This document shows, one piece after another, positions 44,428 to 55,312 of a DNA stretch of 64,000 nucleotides. Source of the stretch: Anthoceros angustus (lineage: Eukaryota > Streptophyta > Anthocerotopsida > Anthocerotales > Anthocerotaceae); NCBI GenBank assembly GCA_010909165.1, contig MU008226.1, forward strand, positions 1 through 64,000, given 5' to 3'. The translations under genes and the position numbers were made by a program. The notes under the pieces were generated by a model, which worked only from the letters and a program-made list of their open reading frames with translations, had not been told where the DNA came from and searched no databases. The first letter of the stretch is position 1, and each line of letters starts with the position of its first letter.

Positions 44428-47393
44428 GTGTCTGAATCTGCCACTGTTTGCAGTCCCAGCCATCGTGGAGCGGTGGTGGCAGTATCCTGCAGTGACGGAA
44501 GGTCTCGCTGCTGGGACTGCGGTCCGCCAATGGGTCACGGTCATGTGATCTTGTCTTCTCGTTCACATGGATTGGGTAAAGTGGTGTCACCCCCTTGGAG
44601 GGAGGATGACAAAGATGGGCACTACATTTTCGAGCTGGCCGAGAATATCACATCTCGTTGTAAGGTTCCCTAGACTTCTATTTGATCTGAGTTCACGTCG
44701 AGATTTGTTACAGTCTGACTAAGATCGTGTTGCATCGATTTGCAGACAAGATAATGAGTAAAATGGGCGAAGGTGTGTCACCATTTTTTTCTAAAAGTCC
44801 GTGTAGGGGCCACCATGTGAATCTCGTGTTTTACTTTTCTGGGTCCCTTTGACTCCTAATAGGAAGGGAGTTTGTCATGCTTGAACCATGAACTAAATAT
44901 TTCGACTGAATGGTACTTCCTTCCCATTTCATTCAGCACGTAAATCTTCACTGACCACGTAAATCTTCGGCTTTGGCTTGAAGTGCCAACCTGTAGTTGT
45001 TTTTTGTCATTGGTCACTCATAATTCGTCTGCTTACCACTGATTGGGATATTGTCGTTGTTGACTTCTTGTTTGTGATAACTTTAGACTTCTGCATGTGC
45101 ATAAACGGAACTACAACTATTTTGTTTGCGCAATTCGAGCCCCTTGTGTGCATCAGACATCTGAGTCGCAGATTGCAGGGACCTTTGGTCGAGTATTGGA
45201 ATGCTGGGATCGTATAGCTCAGGAGTATGTGGCTGTGAAGGTGATCCGGAATATTCAGAAGTACCGTGACGCTGCTATGATTGAAATAGATGTACTTCGG
45301 GTTCTTGCCAAGCATGACAAAACTGGATCACGGTCTGTCTGAAGCTCAGTGGATTTGTGCTTGCCTCAAGGACATGTGTCTTCAGTGGAAACGTTATGTT
45401 TATGGATGGCCCGATTTGCTGTGGCAGGCACTGTGTTCAATTAAAGGACTGGTTTGACTTTCAGAATCACGTGTGTATTGTAAGTACAACACAGCTTGAT
45501 TAATTGGGTGTTTTTGTCTTTTGGATTTTACATACTGGAGTCTTAGGGGACCTTTAAACTTCTTTGTTTGCCAAGATTGTTGGTTTCTGTTCTGTTTATC
45601 CATGGGCAGGTTTGTGAAAGACTGGGACCAAGCTTGTACGATTTTCTGAGGAAAAACAGTTATCGGTCTTTTCCTGTTGACATAGTCCGGGACTTCGGCC
45701 GACAGCTTCTAGAGTCGGTAGCTTGTGCGTGCACTCCTCTTCCTTTGAATCTCTAGATCATTGTAAAACTGATGGCTTCAAGATCTGTTTCAGTTTGTCT
45801 TATGTGTCTGGTGTTTCTGGCCGATAGTTGTTTTCGAAGAGTCTGTGAGCTCACAGTGTCCCTCATTTTGCGCTCCTTCTTTGCTTTCAGATATGCATGA
45901 GCTTACTCTTGTGCACACAGACTTGAAGCCAGAGAACATACTCCTTGTGTCCTCAGAGTATGTAAAGGTACCTGAGCACAAGGTGTGTGTAACACATTAT
46001 GTTCAAATGGTGTGTTTTCTTTGCACTAGCTGAACGTGAGCACGATGTGATCTTGAAAGAGTGCTTGCTGTGATCCTGTGAGTTCATTTTCACCACCTGA
46101 GTCATAGGTTGAACAGGGTTTTGATGCAGTTTCTGCTCTTAAACTTACAAGCATTCTTCTTTGTGGGCAGAGAACCTCACAACCAGGCAAGCACTATAAG
46201 CGAATTCCCAAATCAAGCAACATTAAACTTATTGACTTTGGTAGTGCAACCTTTGAGAGTCAATATCATTGTTCTGTTGTTTCAACGAGGCACTATCGCC
46301 CTGAAGTTATACTTGGTGAGGTTTCAAGTACGTTTCTTCAGGGCTGCTGCGTTCATGTTTCTCAGGGTATAGGCATGAGCTACCGTCCTGAAACCTGTTG
46401 CTGCATTGACACAGGTGCACACATTTGCCAGGTTTAGGATGGAGTTACCCTTGTGACCTTTGGAGTATTGGCTGTATACTCGTTGAATTGTGCTCGGTAT
46501 GTAATCTTCTCAAGTCATTGGTCTAACCAGCAAGAACATGGGCAGTTGTCTGGTGAACTTAGGACTGACCTTTTGCTGCCATATTTTGTCCCCATTGCTA
46601 TAACAGGGGGATGCACTTTTTCAAACCCATGAGAATTTGGAGCACTTAGCGATGATGGAGCGTGTTCTCGGGCCAATGCCACACCAAATGATCAGAATGT
46701 CAGAGTAAGCTTCATCTTGAATAATTCAGACCACTGATTAGCTGTGATTGATCTGAGGGTGCACAATACACACTACCTTCTTTTGTGGCTGAAGCATGGT
46801 TGGCTTACTTTCCCAGAGTTGATTTCTGATCCTTCTGTAAGAGAACAGAGCAGATTTTTTTCTCTTGTCACATGTATCTGATGTCTTGTGCACGAATTCT
46901 CATGCAGGCGTCGTGCTGATAAGTACTTCAAGTATGGACGTGAGCTGAATTGGCCTGAGGGTTCATTGTCAAGAGAAAGCGTTCGTGCTGTGAGGAGACT
47001 GCCCCGCTTGCGGGTAGGCACTAGCTAAGCATGTGAATTTTCTGCTTAAGCTCTGCATCTTGTTGCTAGAAGTCACCTACTATAGTGATATTTCTCCTGT
47101 GGCTGCATCCTACTCAAAGAGCTTGTGTCATGGAGCACATCTCCTTCCTGGTACCTTAGTGCTGTCTTTGTTTAGCATGGCCCATAGTTTTCTACTGCTG
47201 ACCATTTTTCACATGCTGAGGCAATTGTCCTGTGCAGAATCTAATAATGCAACATGTCGATCATTCAGGCGGGGCTCTTATTGACCTCCTTCAAGGTTTG
47301 CTTAAGTTTGATCCCTCTGAAAGATTGTCTGCTCATGAAGCTCTGAAGCACCCTTTTTTCGAGTCGACAAAAGGCATAGCATGGATGATGTAA
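44428..47393 (+). CDS. LAMMER-type dual-specificity protein kinase, plant AFC (CLK) family
   Basis: Eleven exons with GT-AG introns join without a frame break into 413 codons: 44428-44659, 44746-44772, 45179-45332, 45428-45479, 45610-45724, 45891-45982, 46171-46315, 46432-46496, 46607-46704, 46908-47013 and 47238-47393 (TAA). AFC kinases act in the nucleus and phosphorylate SR splicing factors. Motifs: [17 protein letters not shown] before the domain; Gly loop GEGTFGRV (85-92); VAVKVI with Lys107; αC Glu122; HTDLKPEN with Asp204; DFG (246-248); and the family signature EHLAMMER (306-313). The activation-segment end reads RHYRPEV where the family has RHYRAPEV, one Ala lost. [12 protein letters not shown] is [12 protein letters not shown]. 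The start at 44428 is the first ATG of the open frame; an upstream exon is possible, as plant AFCs often have longer N-termini. Confidence 0.9.
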
Positions 47394-48600
47394 ACATGGC
47401 AGCACGTTGAAGGGGTTTCTCCAAAACGGTATTGCAAGTTCTGCAGTCTAATCACAGTCCTTGTCTGACTTTTCTCTCCTCTGACATTTAAGATGCCTTT
47501 GGAAGATATTTCAACTGGCATGTTCCACGAAGAAGTGGTTAAGACAGCTTGGTTGAGGCATAAGCAGAGATGGGCGTCCAGGAAACTCTTTATAGGTGAC
47601 AAAGACCCAGGCCTTGAGGTTTAGGACTGAAGCATCCTCAGTTCTTCTTGTATGGATTTCCATAACCTTGTTGGTTTGTGCCTCTGAGTACCGGTTTGGC
47701 AAAAAGGTTTGGCTTGGGCTCAATTCTGCTATGGAGTTGCAAGCGGGCTTTCTTGTCTCAGAAAATATGGGTACGATTAGTATGTTAGGAACGTTCGGGG
47801 TACTACACTGGATACCAAGAAAGCACATACTTTTTTCTAAATTCTTTGCTCCATCCGAGCTGAAAATCTTCTTTACCGCCCCGTGCACCTTGTAACGGCC
47901 ACGTACCTCCACAGCATATACCGCTCCTATTACAGACGAAATATCCTCCTTTTGGCGTCGAGAGACCATTTCCGTTATTAGGAGCACTGGTTTCATATAT
48001 GCTCACCTGTAAGAGTGAGATGAAGCAATGTCTAAAAGTTATGTTGGAGCGGAGCGTGAGCTGCGCTGCTGGTGGGGTGGCCACCGACGAGAAAGTCTGC
48101 AGGGTGGACGCGTGGTGTGCGAGCGGAGCCATAACGGGCCTATTGGGACATTGCGTAGGATGTTGCTTACCTCCCTTGTGTGAGTCACATGTAAAACATT
48201 TTAATTCTAAAGCATTTGAGGCCACACGATATACAATCTATGTAGTCCACAGCAAAAGGGCTAATGTAAGGTCCTTTAGGGCGGTCTAATACATGATCTC
48301 GTGCCAATGGGCCACTATTGTAAGGCAATCCAGTGGCCTCCTTGTTGGTTATTGACGTTGTAAGGCCCTCTAGGGTACTCGAATGAGTGGAATATAAATA
48401 CCGATCTTCTCACTAAAAAGATCGATTTGCACTTCGTTAAGTAAACTATTTCACGTAAGCGGATATCCTTCCCTGCCCTATCGAACCTATTCCTTTGTAT
48501 TGCTTTTATGATACAAAGATGCATTAATTTTATGATACAATAACGTTGAGAATCTTGAGCTAAGTCTATTGCACAAATTTATTTTGTTGGATGGTAAATC
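47394..48600. other. 3' flank of kinase gene, no gene supported
   Basis: It begins with the probable kinase 3' UTR. Open frames of 80-160 codons exist on both strands (for example 47511-47996 minus) but none shows a domain, and the strands compete. Confidence 0.4.
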
Positions 48601-51600
48601 GTCTATCTATGTTGTCTCATTATAAATCTTAGATGCAAGTTATTTTATGTTGTCTCATTATAAATCTTATATGCAAGTTATTTTATGTAATAAAAATAAA
48701 TGAGTGACCAATACCTGTCTGAAAAGGGAAATCTTATTGGACATATAAGAGTTATAGATATGAAGGCTATTGACAAGCGCATAACACAAGGGCCTAAAAC
48801 AATCTTGAAGAATTCTAAGCAATGTTCGAGTTTTACAATCATTTGAGAAGTAATGAGCTTCACGGATGGGAATTTGTGATGATGTATCCATTGATGCTCA
48901 AAGTGAAACGTTGTCTTTGGAGATCGATTGTGTCAAGAAGAATCTCATAGAAAGGGTATTAAGCAGATTATCAAATAAATAGATAGAAAGAGACTTTCCC
49001 ATGGATATCACACATTTAAACTCGAGATCGTGTTGATGTATTTTTATATTTCGGACTACATGAAATTACAAGAGAGCATATATACTTCCATGATGACTAG
49101 AGAAGAAGTACGTAAAATGCGTGGTCTGAGTTGACAACTATATAACATGAATAGAAAACAAAGGAGGTAAGTGATATATATACATGCTAAAATATAATAT
49201 TTTAATTAAAAAATAAAAATATGGCACTATGTACAAATAGAGTAACTTATGTAAATTGTGCATAAGGCTATCAATAATAAAAAGAAATAAAAATAATATA
49301 TTACATATAACTAGGCAGAAAGATTAATGTATTCAATTTTGACTTATAAATATGAATTCATAAATAATAGGAAGAAAAAATTAAAGTAGACTTAGAAATG
49401 CAACTACAAAGACTCGACGTCAAGCTGAGCTTGAGCTACGACGTGAAGCAACAATGAATAAATACCAGGTTGAAATACTTGAAGATATAACATAATTCTC
49501 TGGATCCTAGATATTGACATAAATTTAATTTATTAGAAGCTCTTTGGAAGATAAGAAAAAGCAAGAGTTATTTTTGCTACAATGGAGCTAGCATGTTTAC
49601 ATTCATGTAAAGCTAAAGTGTATTTCTATGGTCGTGGTGTATCTTTCTACAAATTAGCCATAGTATTGTTCTTGATGTGCATTCAAATAATAGTCTTTCT
49701 TGCTCAAATTTTTGTAGCCTCTAGAGTTAAACATAAGATTGGCAATAATGTGCAATTTTAAGATCATTGACTCTATTCACAGGTCCTCTTGTATTGAGAA
49801 GGCCAATGAAAGTAGAAGATGTTTTTCTGAGGAATTATGAAGAAGGCATTATTCCACTACATAAAATGTGCCAAACAAAAACATTTTCCTCTTGGAGCTT
49901 GAGAGTATTACAAGAACAACAAAAATCACGCACAAAGATTTCTTTCTACTAAAAGATTTTTCAAAAGGGATGGTGTCAAGGATTGTTTTGGAGCAAATGG
50001 CATGAAATCGTGATCGATAAGCAATATCATGGACGATTACTCGAGACACACTACAATTGAGAGGTATGTGTTTAGTTTTATATATACACTAAATATATAT
50101 CTTGCAACTTTTGACTTCACTTTTGATTATACGCTTTCAAGATATGCAACTTTTGCCACTTTTGATTATACTCTTCCAAGATATAGCTTGTAGACATCTT
50201 TTATGGAAATGATTGATTTGATAAGTATAGTAATTATAATAATCATACATTCATTGAATTTTATTACTAAGTATTTTATATAATATTTTATAAAACTATT
50301 CAATCATTAGAATTAGCAACTTATTATCACATCAACTTATGATACTTTAGGCCATCCAACAATTTAAACAACTTGAAAATTTTGGAGAAAAGAAAAGAAA
50401 GGATAATTTGAGCAAACAAGCTTGGGGACAATGGCGACTAGAAGAAGCAAGAACCCTCAAATTCATGATTGAACTTGAAGAAGACCGAATTGGGTGTGAG
50501 CATATAGGTTTAAGTGCATGCCTCTAAACTGCAATGTGCTATATTTATCTATTCTAGAGTATATTAATGGTTTTACAAAATTAACCTCAAGTTAAACATT
50601 TCATGCTTTCAAGCAATTGTTTGATTTTGCTCATTTTTAAATTAAATTTCATATCTCATACATGTAAAAGCCAAGGTAGAAGGTGCCTGAAAGATTAACA
50701 AGAATGACAACCTGCATTCATGGTCATATAGGGCACTATCCAGCTTTCGTGGATGGCAAGATGCAATAGAACATCAAAGAGTTGAGATTTCTAAGAAGGA
50801 AAGTAGTGTGGTGTAAAATTCATAATTGGCTTAATGAGAATCTTGATGTTAGTATAAAAGTCTAGCATTTCTTCATGACGCAATTCAAAGTAAGATTTCA
50901 TAATAAAATTGGATTTTCACATCATATATGTAAAGAATAATTTTTACATAATACTTTCTAATTTGACTAGATAAAATTTAACGATCACCCCCATTATACT
51001 TACCCTAGTTGGTAGGCACCGCACCTAATTGGTTAGGTGTATCTTTCAATATTCAATTCAATAGAAGGATGGTTTGGTGTGGAATAATTGTTTATCAATC
51101 ATACTAAAAAGTAAAATTTATTTATGAATAAATTTTTATTATATTTTAATTTTATTAGGTGTGTACCAATATATGTATCTACTTATACCTAGATGTGGAA
51201 TGCAATTTTGGGTCACGCTCAAGTGGGTTCGTTTTGGAGAAGACCCAATTTCTTTTGGTGAACGGTTTGAAAGGAATGTGTTAGAACTTTTTTTGGTTCT
51301 TTTGGAGTCGTAGGATAGTGTTAGGAAGGAAGGTAGAAAGCTTAGGGAGAAAGCGGGCAAAATGGCCTTCAAGAGAGGAGAGTAGGTGCCAAACCCTAAT
51401 CAACGGCATCTCTGTCAGGGTGGGTGCCTCACTGGTGGTGGGGTGGCTACCTATTAATGTAGGTTGTTCGAGTAGAAGACATGGTAAAGGACTATATATG
51501 TGATTAGTGGGCGGATTAGGATAATTATGTCTTAAATAGGGTAGTTAAAGACAATCCAAGATAATTAGGATAATTAGGATGAATTTGGTAATTAGAATGA

Positions 51601-51650
51601 TTAAGAGAAATTAGGAAATTAGATAATTAGGAAAATACCAATTCAGGATA
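48601..51650. other. AT-rich region with exon-like coding fragments
   Basis: About 3 kb of AT-rich DNA, mostly without features. A 47-bp duplication (AGTTATTTTATGTTGTCTC, then ATTATAAATCTTA) occurs at 48605-48680. Exon-like stretches bounded by splice-like sites appear on the plus strand. One at 50351-50498 (preceded by TTTAG, followed by GTGTGAG) reads AIQQFKQLENFGEKKRK and QAWGQWRLEEARTLKFMIEL. Others at about 49412, 49960 and 50703 read QAELELRREATMNKYQ, GLFWSKWHEIVIDKQYHGRL and NDNLHSWSYRALSSFRGWQD. These could be a degenerate or AT-rich host gene. The family is not recognised. Confidence 0.3.
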
Positions 51651-51660
51651 AGGCAATAAG
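51540..51660. repeat. ATTAGGATA-type low-complexity tract
   Basis: Irregular repeats of AATTAGGATAATTAGGA and AAATTAGGAAATTAG over about 120 bp. Confidence 0.7.
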
Positions 51661-52917
51661 GGAAATTAATATTTCCGATATCGATGGTGAGGAAGGTGCG
51701 ATGTGGCACCCATCTAACAATCAAGGTTTGGGAGGCATTACTTCAACCGGACCCCCACTCACCTTTTCTCTTGCAGCTTGGAGTCCCCACAATTGCATGT
51801 CAATGTAAGGGAGGCGGCCGTGGTAGCTGGGCGCGCGCTATGGTGGCGAGCACAAGGGCAGCGTACAATGGCTACGCCGAGGAGGAAGCGCCTGCATTGT
51901 GGCAAGAGCACGAGAGGGCACTAGGAGTAAGCCCGGGTGGCGGTGGCGCAGATTGGGTGGTTGCATTGGAGCGGTTGTAAGAAATTGTATGGCGAAGGAG
52001 CGACGGGCTAGAAGAAGAAACCCCTATGACGGTGAAGAGGGAGAAGAGATTGTGTGTAGTGGACAAGTTGTTGGGGAGGCTGTGGCCTAGGGCGGAGGCT
52101 CAGCAGAGCCTAAGGGCTGTGGTTTGAGGCCAAAGCACTAGGAGGCCGTTGAGAGATGAGTTGTGGCAGAGAGGGCGCCAGTTGCCTGGGGTCTTAGGAG
52201 CTTGTGGGCAGTTCGGGAGGAATTTGCCACTTTTTGTGGCAATTGGGACTAGGAGACACCTCTTGAGGGAATAGGGGTAAAAGGCTTGGCAAGGGTGTGC
52301 AAAGGGCTGTTGAGGGCTCTGTTTGGCTATTGAGGCTAAGGCTGGAGTGCAGGTAACCTACCATGGGGAAGTAGGAGTCACGGAGGAAGGAGTTTTCTCC
52401 TCAATTTCTTGAAGGGAATCAGGAAGGAGACATGGTGAAGACTCCTAGGGTGAGTAGAGCAAAGAAGAAGGGGCCACGCCAAGCGGAGGCCACCTCAAGT
52501 CAATCACCCTTGAAGGAGAAGGGGCAGCTAAAGGCAAGGAGGCTAAGGCGAGACTCGAATTCCCAAGAAGGGGCTGGAAATGCCCAAGTTTATGTGCTTT
52601 GCGGATCGGATGTTCCCAAAGGACTTGATGGATTTTAGACCGAGCTAGGAGAATATCCAAGCGGTGGGTGTGTAAGCCTTGGGCCTACTCAAATGCAGGT
52701 TGATTGAGGTGCTACTGAGCCTCCATCAATCGGAGGATTATTTAGCAACCCTACTAGAGAGGAACGGGACTAACCCTCGATGGGACGGTGTGCAGCAGAC
52801 AGTGTATGGAAGACCTCACAACGAGGATAGCGGGATAGTTCTCATGGAGAGAACTGGTAATGAGAAGAGGTCTCCTATGCCACCTTTGCTTGATGAGGCC
52901 GTAGCTCTCATGGTGGG
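51661..52917. other. Retroelement-like debris, no assigned gene
   Basis: Plus frames such as 52432-52638 (VSRAKKKGPRQAEATSSQSP, a basic Ser-rich stretch) resemble gag linkers, but no knuckle or enzyme motif is visible. The region leads into the right arm of the inverted repeat. Confidence 0.35.
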
Positions 52918-53760
52918 ATTGTGGGAGGAAAATCCCGGGCTTCCGAGATTCACCCTCTAGAGGTCATACTTATCCCATCGCTTAATACGTTGGGTTTAGT
53001 CCCATGAGACTTGTGTGGACCGTCGGATTTTGAGAGATCAATCGCTGACTACACCCACTCACAACATCAGCCCCTCAACAAGCAAGGCGCCCTCTAACTT
53101 CCCTCTACAGATGCACCACTTGCCTTTGCTCCAAAATTCACCAACTCGACCTACAACGACACAACACAATGAGGCCATGCCTCAGCGGAAAGGAGTCCAC
53201 CACAGGCGCCAGGGACCCCGGCCACGCCCGCGATTTTGTCCCCACCTCCTCCAACGATGGAGCGCTTCTTGCAGATTTGGGATTTCCCCGTAGGCTCGCC
53301 TTGGGCCTTCTGCTATTTCCTACACTCTAATCCTCTACTCAACATTCCACTCCTCCTCATCCTCAACGCTCAGCTCGACTCAACTCATCATCCTCCTACT
53401 CTAACCTCACTTCAAGCTCATTGGCCCCAACTCCCTTACAGCTGGCTTGGGGTCCACCTACAAGCCAGCAAGTTCTTCCTTGGGCGGTTGCTTTGAGTTT
53501 GACACAGGGCAGTGAGAACCTCTAGAGTCTTTCACGTAGTCTACCCTCAAGCCGAGAGTCCCTTGGGCATTGCCACACACCCAAAGCAAAGCAATTTCAC
53601 AGCAACCATTCACAAGGGGCCCGCAGGATCGAGCCCTCTACCAAGCACTCCGACCACCGCAAACTTCCTTTCTACCAGACACTGTGTTAGCTTTTAGTCG
53701 GCACGAAATTCCTTCACCAGGAGCAAAGGACTCACGAGTTTGGAAGTGCAAGACGTGATA
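52918..53760 (+). repeat. Right arm of the long inverted repeat (other arm 40444-41240)
   Basis: It aligns in reverse complement with 40444-41240. At the left end GGGCTTCCGAGATTC and GTTTAGTCCCATGAGACTTGTG match; at the right end ACGTGATACTTTACCTCTC matches. About 11.7 kb separates the arms. Confidence 0.75.
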
Positions 53761-54339
53761 CTTTACCTCTCAAAACTTGTCCTCTTATGTAGAACATATA
53801 TATACGGCCTCCCTTAGTCTAGACTCCCTCTTCCTTGATGGCTGCCAGCTACACAATTTAATATTTCTTGACCTTTCAAAAGGCCTCATTAATACTTTCC
53901 TTGGAAACTTAACCCAACCGTTAGCAGGCCTTTAAATAATTCTTATCTACCTCACCCACTTGCAACCATCATAGCTTCCTCTTTAACACTCCTAGCTAAC
54001 AATAGTCCTAGCTACAAGCAATCCTCCAAGGCGTCAAGCTGTGATCCTAAGAGAGTTGTCAAGTTTTTAAAACCTTAGGGGAGACCTTACCCTTATCTTC
54101 CCCCACACTCCTTATTACCATCCATTCTAGCTCAATGGGCTCAAGAGTAGAGCCCTCTCGTCCTCCTTGAGGGAGGATATAGCTTCGAGTTTGTTAAGAT
54201 GGATATGACTATGTAAAGATGTAGGTGATTGAGCTTACTATAAGTATATAGAAGTGGGTAAATGAAACATATACCCCTATTGAGTAGAAAATGTGAGTGA
54301 CACTTTTAGGGTTTAACAGGGTGAGACCAGCTAGCTATA
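53761..54339. other. No gene seen
   Basis: AT-rich flank of the inverted-repeat arm, with a TATA-like ACATATATATACGGCC at 53788. It may be part of the same LTR family. Confidence 0.35.
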
Positions 54340-54556
54340 GGCCAAATGGCTTAGGCCAAATGGACACACATTTATAAGAACGCTGTGATTAAGCATTTTG
54401 AGCTTAGATCAGTACTTAAATGGGGTGCCTAAAGGAGTGGATGCCCTTGGTGCAAGTAGCTTAGGCACACCATGGTACAAGTTGTCAAGTACCAAGTCCC
54501 ATGACGGAAATCCGTCCTTACTGGACTTAAGTAAAATTCTTCTTCTTCTTCTTCTA
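54340..54556 (+). repeat. SINE-like dispersed repeat with (CTT)n 3' tail, best plus-strand copy
   Basis: It begins GGCCAAATGGCTTAGGCC, AAATGGACACACATTTATAAG, and runs about 200 bp to GGACTTAAGTAAAATTC followed by about seven TTC units ending near 54555. The first part (TGGCTTAGGCCAAATGG) loosely resembles a Pol III A box; a convincing B box was not found. Reverse-complement relatives are at 43177-43384, 39681-39890 and, more diverged, 2868-3082. Confidence 0.7.
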
Positions 54557-54716
54557 TAGCAAGTTCAGCTCTTTGACTATTGTCTTTGTGTTGTTTGCTC
54601 AAAGTTGCTCTTCATTTGTGTTTTAAGGCCTTGTATAGGTGGTCTTAGTTTTGCAATTCTGAACACTTGCTTTCTTGACACTTCTTACCCTCTTGAAGCA
54701 TGGTTAGCTTCCAATC

Positions 54717-54995
54717 TCAACATTTCGCTGGCCATCCATCCCCTAGTAAGATAGTTCTGACCCTCTTGGCCGCAGGCATGTCTTCCACACATGCTTTCCT
54801 TACCCTAGGGGAGGAGGGTTTCACCTCCTTAGCCCCTTGTTCTCCCACTAATTTACCAGTGGCCTCCTTAGCACCTTGTTCTCCCACTAATTTACCAGGG
54901 GCCTCCTTAGGCCCTTGTTCTCCCACTAATTTACCAGGGGCAGCAACCCCTGACCTTGCTTCCTCTGTAGGGGGAAAAGTATTGGCTTCCCCCAT
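54717..54995 (-). pseudogene. Gag-like fragment with a 13-residue repeat
   Basis: The minus frame of 92 codons contains three copies of the unit PGKLVGEQGAKEA, matching a 39-bp tandem repeat (CCTTGTTCTCCCACTAATTT at 54835, 54874 and 54913). Further upstream on the same strand (55230-55370) are acidic stretches such as SEWEEATEEEE. This is probably a gag or linker region of an LTR element in minus orientation. The plus frame over the same bases is also open, so the strand is an inference. Confidence 0.4.
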
Positions 54996-55312
54996 CGCCT
55001 CATTCCCCTTAGCAGCCCTCGGACCTACCGGGAGGTCCCACCTATGGTGGTAGGTAGGTCACCACCACGATGGGTGCCTTACCTCACGGTGAGGGTACTC
55101 CGGCCACGGCAATGGGTGCACGACTCGTCGGTGGGTCTCATACCTTCACTGAGGTAAGCTCCCACCGTGCAATCACCCCTTTCCTCGCCATCGGCAGCGC
55201 CTATCACAAGGGCTCCCCTAGCTGCCCTGTCCTTCCTGCTGTACTTCCTCTTCCTCGGTAGCCTCCTCCCACTCGGACTCCTTGGAGTCCATGTCACTCT
55301 TAGCTTCTTCAA

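Noticed and set aside
47511-47996. 161-codon minus-strand frame after the kinase gene
   Set aside because: It overlaps the kinase 3' UTR, has no motif, and a plus frame of similar quality competes with it.
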